The notes: generated from the letters alone by a model not told the origin. Counted from the first letter of the stretch, positions 37,527-47,306 are shown. The stretch is 63,729 bases of DNA from Portibacter marinus (GCF_021533195.1 NZ_JAJNKB010000014.1:1-63729); one strand, 5' to 3'. Made by a program: numbers and translations.

Positions 37527-38973
37527 CAGGTAAATCAAACTCCATTAAGGGCAAGCTAATTCGAGGGTTTCCAATATCTTCCCCTTTCATAAAATCAATC
37601 ATATATTCGGTAATTTTGGGAGAGGAAAGGAACAGTGGATCACTATGACCTGCGCCATCTATAATAAGATGGTGACCATTCGCTAATGATTTTAGCGTAA
37701 TTTTTGCGTTTCTTACAGAAGTTCTTCCATCCAAGGTGCCACTAATACACATCACTGGAACTTCAGATTCAAATGGTGTTCTAAATTCTGCACCCAAGTC
37801 GAAGTGTTTTAATGCATTGTATTCAATTAAATATGGAAAATTAATAGCGTCTCCCAAGAGCGTTTGCCTGGATTCCGTTGTAATTCTTTCAAGCCTTTCG
37901 TCGCTAATACCTGAAGCTATATCCATTGCTGTACTCATGCCATTGAATTGTCCTGCTCTGGTATAGATGGCATATTCAGTAATTCCTGAGAAATCACCTT
38001 TTAACATCTTTTTGACAAGCAATGGCAGGTCTTTAAAGTTTTCTGGCGCACCTAACGACCATGAAAATAAAATTTGTAAATCAAATTTGCCCAAAACCAT
38101 AAGCACCTCTTCATGATTGAGTGGATTTCTCACGTTAATGGTCACCGGAGCGCGTCCTACTTTAGAAAGCAGATTTTCAAGATCTCCAAGAAAGTCAGGA
38201 TAAATTTCTTGAGTTTCCGGTCGAATTTTCAAAAGACTGTCTATTCGTTCTAACAAATCCTGTTGGTCAGATGGTAACTTGACCGTGTGATCGTACCCTT
38301 CCACACCGGCAAGAATGCACCTGTTGATATGTTGCTCATGACGCTTCAAAGTCGTCAAGGCCAGATGAGTACCATAACTAATTCCCCAAAGGCTTACTTT
38401 GTCTTCACCAAGCACTTTTCTCAAATCATTAATATCATCTGCACTTTCGTTGGTATTATAAGCTGAAAGGTCATGCCCAAGCTCTTGATAAAAGTCTTCC
38501 ATTTTAATCACTTCGGAAGCAATGGCCTCGCTGGCATTTTCTGGAGTCATCGGCTTACTCAGATCGACAAGGTAGTAACCCGGGTAATCAGGTAGTCCAT
38601 CTGACATACCGGTCCCTCTTTGGTCAAAAGCAATGACATCTCCGATTTCGCGCATGCGCATAAACAAATCAAATCTAGGCCCACGTGCAGTATTGATTCC
38701 TGAACCCCCAGGACCGCCTGCAAGATAAATGATCGGTGAACCAGGATTGGGAGAAGTGCTTTTAAATCTGACAAACTTAAGTGTTAACTGCTTACCTTCT
38801 GGGGAGCTTCTGTTTTCCGGAACCTTAAAGTTACCCAGCTCCGCATCTATCTGCTCTCCTTTGCTGTTTTCGAAAATATAAGGTTCAATTTTTAAAGTCG
38901 ATTCTTGAGAAACACCTGCATTTGAAATGATGATCACCAAAAAATAGGATATGACATATTTCTTCATTTTCAT
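37519..38973 (-). CDS. S33-family alpha/beta hydrolase, exported
   Basis: This 484-residue protein has a signal peptide (ISYFLVIIISNAGVSQ). The oxyanion-hole motif is YLAGGPGGSGIN and the nucleophile elbow is LWGISYGTHLAL with serine in G-x-S-x-G. The acid and base follow in SGTLDGRTSVRN and IDGAGHSDPL. This layout matches proline iminopeptidase-type and TAP-like hydrolases that cut short peptides in the periplasm. It sits on the opposite strand between the LytTR regulator gene and the LytS-like kinase gene. Confidence 0.9.
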   Translation of the reverse strand: MKMKKYVISYFLVIIISNAGVSQESTLKIEPYIFENSKGEQIDAELGNFKVPENRSSPEGKQLTLKFVRFKSTSPNPGSPIIYLAGGPGGSGINTARGPRFDLFMRMREIGDVIAFDQRGTGMSDGLPDYPGYYLVDLSKPMTPENASEAIASEVIKMEDFYQELGHDLSAYNTNESADDINDLRKVLGEDKVSLWGISYGTHLALTTLKRHEQHINRCILAGVEGYDHTVKLPSDQQDLLERIDSLLKIRPETQEIYPDFLGDLENLLSKVGRAPVTINVRNPLNHEEVLMVLGKFDLQILFSWSLGAPENFKDLPLLVKKMLKGDFSGITEYAIYTRAGQFNGMSTAMDIASGISDERLERITTESRQTLLGDAINFPYLIEYNALKHFDLGAEFRTPFESEVPVMCISGTLDGRTSVRNAKITLKSLANGHHLIIDGAGHSDPLFLSSPKITEYMIDFMKGEDIGNPRISLPLMEFDLPAN

Positions 38974-39087
38974 TTTTAAAATAAATATGAATGTATTTCG
39001 TACACCTTACAAAGTATTTTTTGTGTACTGCTCATAGGATGTGGTCAACAACTTTTGACACTAGACAAGTAGACCTATATTTACCAT

Positions 39088-40737
39088 ATGAAATGGCTGT
39101 TGTTTCTTTCATTGTTGATCTATTCTTTAAGCCTGGTTGCTCAGAAAGGCTATATCTCTTATGAAAACTGGCAATTTAGTTTCGATGATCAAAAAACATG
39201 GACGGACAGCTTTCCCGAACAATCCGGGCAGTATTGGCTTAGAGCTGAAATAGATATTAAAGATGAACCTGACACTAATAAAATCGCCGGGCTTTATCTC
39301 TCAATGCTCGCCTCCACAGAGGCATTTTGGGATGGCCAATATATAGGAAGTAATGGCAAGATTGGAAATTCCATTGCGGATGAGATTCCCGGAAAAATTG
39401 AGAAAATATTCCTTCTACCACAGGATAAATTAAAGAAAGGAACCCATGAAATCTTACTTCGTTTTTCTAATCATCATGCAAAAGATAGAATGAGGTATTA
39501 TGGAATGGCAATTGTTGACATGGTATCCGCGATAGAAAAGCCTCTCAGAAACACCGCATTCATTCATATTTATGCCGGATTATTTTTGATTACTGGCTTG
39601 TTTTATTTATTTAGATTTTTCAATTTTCAAAGCGATTTGACCCGCTTATTTTTTTCCATCTTATGCCTACTTTTTTTTGGATTAATCATCGTTGAATATA
39701 TTCGCAATTATTTCCACTATCCTTATCCGTGGCATTTCACCAGACTGAATATAATACTTGCCATAACTGTACTGATATCTCTTTCACTCTCCATGTTTTT
39801 TATATTCAGATTTACTTTATTCAGACTGTGGCCACTCATCGCTATACAACTATTGATGATCTTCTACTTCGTGTATCTCCGGGTTTACGGTTATGACTAT
39901 AGCACCTTCTTAACCATGGTCATTGGATTTTTTATCTCATCACTCATCATCATATTCGCCATTATAAAAAAACGAAAAGATGCTAAATTGCTGCTTATCA
40001 GTGTGCTTCCATTGGTAATCGCACTTGCGCTAGGCTTTAAATATTACGACGTAATATTGTACATTGGCTTTGGAAATCTGGTCTTAGTTAATTTAATCTC
40101 TCTTGCCAAAAAGGAACGCCGAGATCTCGATGAAAGAAGGCAGGTAGAACGTCTGTCGGAAAGGCTAAAGGTCGATTTACTTAAAAAGAATATACAACCC
40201 CATTTTATAAATAATTCCTTAACTGCTGCAATAGACTGGATAGAGCGCAGCCCTGAAAAAGGAGTTGATTTCCTATTCGCACTGAGCAGGGAATTTGACA
40301 TACTTTTGGAAATTTCCGAAAAGAAGCTCATTCCTATCAATAAAGAAATCGAATTATGTCGAACGCATCTCGAAGTCATGACATTTCGCAAAGAGGAGCC
40401 TTATATTTTGAATGCGCAAGATATTGACGAATTCAATGTTATTCCTCCTGCTATCTTCTTAACTGTGATTGAGAATGGCATCAGTCATCAAAAGTCGGAG
40501 GGTAGTGGCTTAATATTCAAAATTACTTCCGTTAAATTAAAAGGAGAAATAACCTATAAAATCCATGTAAATGGTATAAGCAGGACTGAACAAATTTTGC
40601 AAGAGGGAACCGGAACTAAGTACATCAAAGCACGACTAGCTGAAAGTTATGCTCAAAATTGGTCCTATAAGAGCTATAGCACCTTCGATGGGTGGATTAC
40701 AGAAATAATGATAAAAGAAAAGGAGACTTACTTTTAA
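39088..40737 (+). CDS. LytS-like sensor histidine kinase with 7TM-type sensor
   Basis: This 549-residue protein has a signal peptide (LLFLSLLIYSLSLVAQ) and a beta-sandwich-like extracytoplasmic domain up to about residue 145. Seven membrane helices follow at about 155-340, and then a LytS-type kinase core. The phospho-acceptor histidine is H372 in IQPHFINNSL. The ATP-binding part is weakly conserved: the N-box reads VIENGISHQ instead of ENAIKHG, and glycine-rich boxes are hard to place, so activity may be low. It probably pairs with the LytTR regulator at 36837, but the hydrolase gene lies between them on the other strand. Confidence 0.87.
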   Translation: MKWLLFLSLLIYSLSLVAQKGYISYENWQFSFDDQKTWTDSFPEQSGQYWLRAEIDIKDEPDTNKIAGLYLSMLASTEAFWDGQYIGSNGKIGNSIADEIPGKIEKIFLLPQDKLKKGTHEILLRFSNHHAKDRMRYYGMAIVDMVSAIEKPLRNTAFIHIYAGLFLITGLFYLFRFFNFQSDLTRLFFSILCLLFFGLIIVEYIRNYFHYPYPWHFTRLNIILAITVLISLSLSMFFIFRFTLFRLWPLIAIQLLMIFYFVYLRVYGYDYSTFLTMVIGFFISSLIIIFAIIKKRKDAKLLLISVLPLVIALALGFKYYDVILYIGFGNLVLVNLISLAKKERRDLDERRQVERLSERLKVDLLKKNIQPHFINNSLTAAIDWIERSPEKGVDFLFALSREFDILLEISEKKLIPINKEIELCRTHLEVMTFRKEEPYILNAQDIDEFNVIPPAIFLTVIENGISHQKSEGSGLIFKITSVKLKGEITYKIHVNGISRTEQILQEGTGTKYIKARLAESYAQNWSYKSYSTFDGWITEIMIKEKETYF

Positions 40738-40745
40738 GTCTCCTT
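40716..40745. terminator. Hairpin overlapping the kinase stop codon
   Basis: AAGGAGACTTA (40720-40730) and TAAGTCTCCTT (40735-40745) form a perfect 11-bp stem with a CTTT loop, and the kinase TAA stop is inside the right arm. On the minus strand the stem is followed by a T-rich TTTTCTTTTAT, so it best serves the lipoprotein gene at 40775 and perhaps both. Confidence 0.75.
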
Positions 40746-40774
40746 CCTACTATACCGATGTGAAATTGTATTTC

Positions 40775-41950
40775 TTAAATACTGAACCTGCGCATCTCGT
40801 TCTTCATCACTTCCTTCAGTTCATGTGCGACGTCCATGCTCATGGCCAGGTCTGAAGGAAACGCAAGTGGTCTTGTTCTTAATCTGCTTCTCGTGCGCTC
40901 ACACAATGCTCTTCTATCTCCATTAAATGTACTGGCGTATTCACTGAAGTGCGCTTCTACATTAAATGGCCTGGTTTCTATCAACTCTTTTGTCTCAGCA
41001 TGAAACAATCCAAATCTTCCGGAAGCGACTGCAGACTTGGTCCTGTGGATCTCTACTACCTCTGCAACTACAGTCACGAACTTATCTACTTTCAAATCAT
41101 TTCCCAATGAATCTTTCTTCACGTTTCCTTTTTCGTCTAACACATATTGCCATCCATCCTTAATCTCTTCCTTATCCACATATCTATTGATGACTTCTCT
41201 TTCCGGGCTCACTGCTATTTCATCCAGATCTAATCTGGCCACATAATCGAAATCATATCCGATATCCTCTCTGGTGTAATATTTGGTCCAGAATGTATTC
41301 ATTTCCTTAATATTTACACTCATGATTTCCCTTTCAACCTCCCTTGGCATAAACCCAAAAGTATTGTTGTGCAACTTAACCAATACACGGTTGGTACCTA
41401 GAAATTGTGCTTCTTCTAGCAACGTGCGGCTGTCTTTATAACTATCCGTATATTTTTCTAAGGCCACTAGTTTATCATAAGCTCTGCGCGCTGCACGCTT
41501 ATCCCCATTTTCAGCCAAAGAAAGTAAGCGTTCTGCCTCGTTGTAATTATAAACCGTTGCATGATCTGCCGCTTCATCCTTTAATGCTGCTACATTGGCA
41601 AACCTAAACTTAGCGCGATATCCATCCTTACTTACCAATGGTAGAAATGGTGCAATCAAATCCTGTCTTTCTTCTATTTTATGATACGTATTAAATACTT
41701 CATCCCAGGCACTTGGTCTTTGAGATTCCTTTAATCTCTGAGCATAAGCAAGATCATCAGCAGTTACTTTAGCAAATGCCTGCTCAAGGATCTTAACATC
41801 TTTTGTTTTCTTATTTTTACCACTCATTTTCCTGGCGACTTTTACGATGGCTTCATCGTAATTTCCTCGTTCAACCATTTTCTCTAATGAAGTACATGCA
41901 CTAAAGAAAACCATGGTTATCATACCGGTTAAAATTGTTAGATTTTTCAT
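40775..41950 (-). CDS. Lipoprotein of unknown function, helical repeat N-terminus
   Basis: This 391-residue protein has a lipoprotein signal with lipobox FFSAC near residue 19. The N-terminal half looks like TPR/Sel1-type helices (MVERGNYDEAIVKVARKM, YNYNEAERLLSLAENGDK). The C-terminal half is strand-rich (TVVAEVVEIHRTKSAV, GRFGLFHAETKELIETRPF). Homologues seem restricted to Bacteroidota, but I cannot name a function. It is a single gene ending at a strong hairpin. Confidence 0.78.
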   Translation of the reverse strand: MKNLTILTGMITMVFFSACTSLEKMVERGNYDEAIVKVARKMSGKNKKTKDVKILEQAFAKVTADDLAYAQRLKESQRPSAWDEVFNTYHKIEERQDLIAPFLPLVSKDGYRAKFRFANVAALKDEAADHATVYNYNEAERLLSLAENGDKRAARRAYDKLVALEKYTDSYKDSRTLLEEAQFLGTNRVLVKLHNNTFGFMPREVEREIMSVNIKEMNTFWTKYYTREDIGYDFDYVARLDLDEIAVSPEREVINRYVDKEEIKDGWQYVLDEKGNVKKDSLGNDLKVDKFVTVVAEVVEIHRTKSAVASGRFGLFHAETKELIETRPFNVEAHFSEYASTFNGDRRALCERTRSRLRTRPLAFPSDLAMSMDVAHELKEVMKNEMRRFSI

Positions 41951-42130
41951 AAGGCTTTCTTTTGATTGTTTTGAAATACTGTCTATGACATTAATTAGTT
42001 ATTTATAGAGAAGACGGAAGATTTCACCCCTTGTTGCAGTTGTTAACTTTGTTTAACTAAAGGGTTGCGAAAGTGTTAAGAGTACGTCATAGGGGTACAA
42101 TGCATAATGATGAAAGGGAGAAATAAGTAA

Positions 42131-42138
42131 TATTTTTG
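42131..42138 (+). promoter_or_regulatory. Candidate -7 element for the 42161 gene
   Basis: TATTTTTG matches the Bacteroidota -7 consensus TAnnTTTG and lies 22 bases before the ATG. No clear -33 element is visible upstream. Confidence 0.3.
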
Positions 42139-42160
42139 TCCATTTCGTTGTTAATATGCT

Positions 42161-42616
42161 ATGGTTAGAATTTGTGTTTTATTGCTTTTTATGTCAATGT
42201 TGGCTTCCTGCGCTTCGACGAAAATGTTGAACAGGCAAGCTGAGTACGAACGCGAACTAAATCGGCTGGTAAAGGCACCTTTAAATTTAGAGGAAAAGAT
42301 GGATGGTGTCGCAGCAGTTCTTAATGAAGTTCTACAGGAATCACTGGATTACAATCGTGCTAAGCACACCCTTAGACATATCACTCAGTTTCAAAAAAGA
42401 AATAAAGCAACTATGAATGTCTTACTCCAACAAATGGAAGCGGAAAGGAGGAAGATGAACCCGGGACAACAGATTGCATTTTCTGTTTCCATTCTGCGCA
42501 AGCCATATATTAAATCCTTCCTGACCATCGTACCTAAGGTGGAAAAGAAAATCAATCGCAAGCTGAAACAAGTCGCCATGTTCGGCAGGTTTTTAAAGAT
42601 TTTAAATCCATTCTGA
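42161..42616 (+). CDS. Small lipoprotein, unknown
   Basis: This 151-residue protein has a lipoprotein signal (ICVLLLFMSMLASC, cysteine near residue 17). The mature part is helical and strongly basic (LNRQAEYERELNRLVKAP, MEAERRKMNPGQQ, KKINRKLKQV). No family is recognised. It is divergent from the lipoprotein gene at 41950 and ends 145 bases before the TonB receptor gene. Confidence 0.72.
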   Translation: MVRICVLLLFMSMLASCASTKMLNRQAEYERELNRLVKAPLNLEEKMDGVAAVLNEVLQESLDYNRAKHTLRHITQFQKRNKATMNVLLQQMEAERRKMNPGQQIAFSVSILRKPYIKSFLTIVPKVEKKINRKLKQVAMFGRFLKILNPF

Positions 42617-42760
42617 TCTTTTCGCTTTCGCTATGCACTGACTTAAACTGACTGCCTCTTGCCACAGCTAGCAAATAGCTAAAATATCTTTCATATAAAT
42701 AAAATATATTCTGATTTTACTTTAGCTTTCAGAATATTTACTAACCAATTTTATATCTAT

Positions 42761-45415
42761 ATGAATTTATCTATTAGTAATCGCAAGTTTTTCAGCATAT
42801 GCGTTGCAACGCTGATTTTTTGCCTGGGAGCTCATGCACAAAGTGGCACAACCATCACTGGGAGCATAGTAGATCAGGAAACAGGTGTACCTTTAATCGG
42901 AGCGACCATCATCGAACCATCCTCTGGAAGGGGAACAGTAACCGATTTGAATGGTGAATTTGCACTCAATGTTTCTTCACTGCCTACCAGATTAGAAATT
43001 TCCTATACAGGCTTTGTTTTGCAAAATCTCGATGTCACTTCAGCTGACAATCTGGAGGTGTCACTTGCACAAAGTTTCAGCAGGCTGGATGAAGTAGTAG
43101 TCGTGGGCACAAGAGGGAAACCCAGAACCATATTGGACTCAGCAGTACCCATCGATAATATCAATTCAGCAGATCTCCAACTCAGTGGCCAGGCTTCCGT
43201 TGATCAGATGATTAATTACAGAGTGCCTTCTTATAATTCAACCAATCAGACCATCTCAGATGCTACAGCCCATTTCGACCCCTCTGAATTAAGAAATTTA
43301 GGTCCTTCCAGAACCTTGGTTCTGGTCAATGGCAAAAGAAAAAATCAATCTGCTCTGGTATATGTGAATGATACACCGGGAAAAGGTGAAGTCGGAACAG
43401 ACATGAAAAGCATACCTGTCGAAGCCATCGAAAGAGTAGAGGTACTAAGAGATGGAGCAGCAGCTCAATACGGGTCTGACGCCATCGCAGGTGTAATCAA
43501 TATTGTCCTTAAAGAAAGATTGATTGGAGAAATCACAGCCGGTGCCGGAATAACCACTGCTGGTGATGGCCTGACTTATGAGGCGGGAATTAATAAGGGC
43601 TTTTCAGTGGGTAAAGGTATTCTAAATCTTACTGCAAGCTACTATCATCAGGATTTGACAAATAGAGCTGGTGAACCAGGTGGCGATGGGCTGTTTGGTG
43701 TGATTTTCGGAGATGAAGCTATTCTCAATGGTACACATCCATGGATTCAGGAAAATCCGGATCTGGGAATGACTATCGGCCAGCCAGAATACGATAAGAT
43801 TTCCGGTTTTGCAAATTTTGAGAATCCATATGCCAATGGCGCAGGAGAATTTTATGCGTTTGGTGGATATACTTATCGGGATGGAAAATCCTTCGCATTG
43901 TATAGAGCACCGTACTGGATTACCGATGATGCAGGTCTTTTGACTCCTGATGGTGAAACCTACCAAGGGTTTCAGCCCACCTTCGAAACCACCATTGGTG
44001 ACCTCTCCTTTACGGTAGGTAATCGTTATAATGTCAATGGATGGAATACCGATCTGAGTCTTTCCACTGGTTCAAATTCTGTCAGTTATATCATCGGAAA
44101 TACAATCAATCCTGCTTTACTACCCAATAGTCCTACAGAATTCGATGCTGGGGCTTATTCATTTGGAAACATACTCGGTAATCTTGATTTTTCCAAGGCA
44201 TTTGGAAGTGCTGTTCTGAGCTTTGGCTCTGAAATTAGAAGAGAAAGATTCGTTGTCGAAGCAGGACAAGAAGAATCATATGTCGATGGCGGTGCCCAAT
44301 CATTCCCTGGGCTTCAGCCTGGAAATGCATTAGATGAAACCAGGAGTAATGTAGGTGTCTACGCTGGATTAGATTATGATATCACAGAAGACTTTCTATT
44401 GGGTGGAGCTTTCCGCTATGAAAATTACTCAGATTTTGGTGGCAATTTTTCATGGAAGGTAAATGGAAGATACAAGTTGAGCGAAAATGGCGCCATTCGT
44501 GCTTCAGCATCGACCGGATTTCGAGCTCCTTCCCTACATCAAATTTATCTATCCAATGTACAGACTTTGGTTTCGGGAGGAACAGTATCCAACCAAGGAA
44601 CCTTTAATAATGTAGATCCTGTGATCAAAGCACTTGGAGTACCTTCCCTGGATGCTGAAACATCGTTGAATTTTACGGCTGGATTGACTTATAAACTATT
44701 GAATAACTTATCTTTTACCGCCGATTACTATAATATAGCAGTAGATAATAGGGTGTTATTTACAGGTGAAATTGGATTTGATGGAGATGACACTTCAGTC
44801 AATCCAGTTGAGCAAATTCTAATTGATAACAGTGTGACCAGCATCAAATTTTTTGTCAATGCTTTGGATACTCGGACCTCTGGGGTGGACCTGGTCTTGG
44901 ATTACAGAGATGTTGCATTGGGATCCAGCGCATCTTTAGACTTGATATTATCTGCTAATTTTAATCAGACCAATATAGATGGAACCATTGAAGCACCAGG
45001 CGTAATCGGTGCTGAGGGCTACAATATTTTCAATAGAAAAGAACAATCCAGGATAACCAGTGCGCGCCCTAATCAAAAGGTTTTAGTGGGTGCCAATGTT
45101 AAATTTGGAAAGTTCAGAATAGCATTAAACAATACCTACTTTGGCTCTGTAACATGGCAACATGCTACTGATCCTGATAAAGATCAAACGTTTACGCCGA
45201 GAGTTCTTACAGATGTGATCGCTGGCTACGCATTAAGTTCTAATGCGGATGTAAATCTCGTCATTAACAATATTTTCAATGTTTATCCTGATGAGATAGA
45301 TACTGGTGGAGACTTCGTTACGGATCTGGGTGGAAGGTTCCGCTATCCTTGGGAAGTGAATCAATTTGGCTTTATGGGTACCATCGTTAAGGTAAGAGGC
45401 AGTTACAAGTTTTAA
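42761..45415 (+). CDS. TonB-dependent outer-membrane receptor with carboxypeptidase-like N-terminal domain
   Basis: This 884-residue protein has a signal peptide to about residue 27 (LIFCLGAHAQ), then a CarboxypepD_reg-like domain at about 30-105 (ITGSIVDQETGVPLIGATI). A plug domain follows (VEVLRDGAAAQYGSDAIAGV), then a large beta-barrel that ends in VKVRGSYKF. It imports a bulky or scarce nutrient across the outer membrane using TonB. No SusD partner follows, so it is not a standard SusCD glycan pair. A metal complex or cofactor is possible, since a ferredoxin-like protein and an Nramp relative are encoded next (inference). A terminator ends the transcript. Confidence 0.94.
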   Translation: MNLSISNRKFFSICVATLIFCLGAHAQSGTTITGSIVDQETGVPLIGATIIEPSSGRGTVTDLNGEFALNVSSLPTRLEISYTGFVLQNLDVTSADNLEVSLAQSFSRLDEVVVVGTRGKPRTILDSAVPIDNINSADLQLSGQASVDQMINYRVPSYNSTNQTISDATAHFDPSELRNLGPSRTLVLVNGKRKNQSALVYVNDTPGKGEVGTDMKSIPVEAIERVEVLRDGAAAQYGSDAIAGVINIVLKERLIGEITAGAGITTAGDGLTYEAGINKGFSVGKGILNLTASYYHQDLTNRAGEPGGDGLFGVIFGDEAILNGTHPWIQENPDLGMTIGQPEYDKISGFANFENPYANGAGEFYAFGGYTYRDGKSFALYRAPYWITDDAGLLTPDGETYQGFQPTFETTIGDLSFTVGNRYNVNGWNTDLSLSTGSNSVSYIIGNTINPALLPNSPTEFDAGAYSFGNILGNLDFSKAFGSAVLSFGSEIRRERFVVEAGQEESYVDGGAQSFPGLQPGNALDETRSNVGVYAGLDYDITEDFLLGGAFRYENYSDFGGNFSWKVNGRYKLSENGAIRASASTGFRAPSLHQIYLSNVQTLVSGGTVSNQGTFNNVDPVIKALGVPSLDAETSLNFTAGLTYKLLNNLSFTADYYNIAVDNRVLFTGEIGFDGDDTSVNPVEQILIDNSVTSIKFFVNALDTRTSGVDLVLDYRDVALGSSASLDLILSANFNQTNIDGTIEAPGVIGAEGYNIFNRKEQSRITSARPNQKVLVGANVKFGKFRIALNNTYFGSVTWQHATDPDKDQTFTPRVLTDVIAGYALSSNADVNLVINNIFNVYPDEIDTGGDFVTDLGGRFRYPWEVNQFGFMGTIVKVRGSYKF

Positions 45416-45428
45416 AATCCAAAAATAG

Positions 45429-45474
45429 AAAAGTTGCAGCCGTTGATATACTCAATGACTGCAACTTTTTTTAT
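45429..45474 (+). terminator. Terminator of the TonB receptor gene
   Basis: AAAAGTTGCAG and CTGCAACTTTT form an 11-bp perfect stem with a 19-base loop, followed by more T residues (TTTTTTTA overall). It starts 14 bases after the stop codon. The mirrored A-tract lets it also serve the convergent gene at 45506. Confidence 0.85.
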
Positions 45475-45505
45475 TTGATGACAGATTGCAAAAAAAGTGA
45501 TTTGT

Positions 45506-45931
45506 CTATCCCTGAAAATCTATCTTCATATGTGAACCATCACAATAGGGCTTCTTTGATGAAGCACCACACCTGCAAAAGGCTGTTTTGGTATTCCTGG
45601 TAGTAACGTCTCCATCCTTATCTTTCACAGAAATACTACCGTAAACCAGGAGTGGTCCATTCTCTAAAACTTCTATATCATGCTTGTCTTTGCCTGAAAC
45701 GTCTGAAGGATTATCATTCATAAAATAGGTCAATGCTCCTGATGGACATTTCTGCACTTGTGATTTCAATTGTTCAGTGGTGGCATTTTCAGGTTGAACC
45801 CAAGGTTTTTCATTGGGCTTGTAAACTTGCGGAAGGGTCTGGACACAAATTCCTGAATGATAACATTTTTTTGGTTTCCAGACTATAGTGATTTCTCCGT
45901 TGGTATATTCTTTAATTTTATCGACTGACAT
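45506..45931 (-). CDS. Iron-sulfur protein with divergent 4Fe-4S domain and CDGSH domain
   Basis: This 141-residue cytoplasmic protein has two parts. The first (residues 1-70) is a Fer4_19-type divergent ferredoxin with cysteines in KKCYHSGICVQTLP and QKCPSGALTYF. The second (about 90-141) is a CDGSH 2Fe-2S domain with CRCGASSKKPYCDGSH, whose three cysteines and one histidine are all present. It probably carries electrons or acts as a redox sensor; the partner is unknown. Confidence 0.92.
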   Translation of the reverse strand: MSVDKIKEYTNGEITIVWKPKKCYHSGICVQTLPQVYKPNEKPWVQPENATTEQLKSQVQKCPSGALTYFMNDNPSDVSGKDKHDIEVLENGPLLVYGSISVKDKDGDVTTRNTKTAFCRCGASSKKPYCDGSHMKIDFQG

Positions 45932-46028
45932 ACGCTACTTTTATTTACAAAGTGAATAGGAACCAAAAATGATCGATCTAAATATAACGATCTCACTCCT
46001 AACTCGCACGTTTTGCTATATTTAATGA

Positions 46029-47306
46029 ATGAAAAATCTGCGAGCCATTCTTTTCTGGTCCATTATATCTGCTGCATTTATAGGGCCCGGAACAGTGACG
46101 ACTGCAGCAAAGGCTGGCGCATCTTTTGACCTCCGACTTTTGTGGGCATTGACTTTTTCTATCATCGGTACGGTCGTTTTACAAGAAGCTGCAGCGAGAC
46201 TCAGTATTGTTTCAGGTAAAAATATTGGCCAAATAATAAGTACAGGAGATCACCGCAAGTGGGGACAGCTCATTCTTGTATTTCTAACGGTGGCTTTCGG
46301 ATGTGCGGCGTACCAAGCGGGAAACATGCTTGGCGCAGTGGCAGGATTAAATCTTTTTTCTGACTGGAATCATTTTCTCACTACCTTCCTGGTTTTTATC
46401 ATAGGTTTCGCACTTTTATGGACCTCTAATTTCAAATTGATTGCTACTGTGCTGGGTTTCGTAGTGGCCATCATGGGATTCGCTTTTGTGTATGTGGCTT
46501 TTAAGACGGATACATCGGCTTCCGCTTTTTTATTCAGTGCTGTAAGACCTTCACTTCCCGATGGAGGAAATCTGCTACTTATTGGTCTGATCGGCACCAC
46601 CATCGTACCCTATAACTTGTTTCTTGGCAATGGAATTAAGCATGGTCAAGAAATGAAACAAATGCGCTTTGGTTTGATCATCGCCATCATACTGGGTGGT
46701 ATTATTTCCATGTCCATCATGGTGGTTGGTACTGAAGTAACGGGAGAATTTAGTTTCCAAAGCTTGTCTGACGCCATATCCAATCGAGGTGGTCACTTTT
46801 TAGGCTTGCTATTTGGAATAGGACTCGCAGCGGCTGGATTAAGTTCTTCCATCACATCACCTTTAGCAGCTGCGATTACCGCACAGAGTACTTTTAATGA
46901 TGAAAAAGATCTATGGAATGAAAAAGGATATCGATTTAAATCGGTTTGGATGATCATCATGGCTATTGGACTGGTCATCGGTCTTTCAGGAGTTAAAGTC
47001 ATACCCGTTATTATTGCAGCTCAAGCCCTCAATGGTTTATTACTTCCGGTGGTTGCTTGCTATTTGATTCTGATCGTAAATCGAGCAGATCTAATGGGCC
47101 GGTTCAAGAATGGTTTGCTATTAAATATTTTGAGCCTTATGATCATTGGGGTTTGCATATTCCTTGGACTTAACAACATATTCAATGCATTGAGCAAGAT
47201 TTTTAGTGCACCTGAATGGAATAACTACATCGGGTTAAAAATGACATTATCCATTGTCGGGATAGTTTTTATGGGGTGGAAAATTTTTATCAAAAGAAAA
47301 GAGTAA
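46029..47306 (+). CDS. Nramp-related transporter lacking the canonical metal ligands
   Basis: This 425-residue membrane protein has about eleven helices and clear Nramp homology. At TM1, where Nramp has DPGN, it reads FIGPGTVTTAAKAGAS, so the aspartate is glycine and the asparagine threonine. At TM6, where Nramp has MPH, it reads TTIVPYNLFLGNG, so methionine is valine and histidine tyrosine. The rest of the fold looks intact, so it is likely a working transporter for something other than Mn/Fe by the usual mechanism. It is a single gene with its own hairpin. Confidence 0.88.
   Translation: MKNLRAILFWSIISAAFIGPGTVTTAAKAGASFDLRLLWALTFSIIGTVVLQEAAARLSIVSGKNIGQIISTGDHRKWGQLILVFLTVAFGCAAYQAGNMLGAVAGLNLFSDWNHFLTTFLVFIIGFALLWTSNFKLIATVLGFVVAIMGFAFVYVAFKTDTSASAFLFSAVRPSLPDGGNLLLIGLIGTTIVPYNLFLGNGIKHGQEMKQMRFGLIIAIILGGIISMSIMVVGTEVTGEFSFQSLSDAISNRGGHFLGLLFGIGLAAAGLSSSITSPLAAAITAQSTFNDEKDLWNEKGYRFKSVWMIIMAIGLVIGLSGVKVIPVIIAAQALNGLLLPVVACYLILIVNRADLMGRFKNGLLLNILSLMIIGVCIFLGLNNIFNALSKIFSAPEWNNYIGLKMTLSIVGIVFMGWKIFIKRKE

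Noticed and set aside
41951-42160. Small RNA or tRNA in the divergent gap
   Set aside because: I could not find a cloverleaf or a convincing hairpin with a T-tract; only a possible -7 box was noted.
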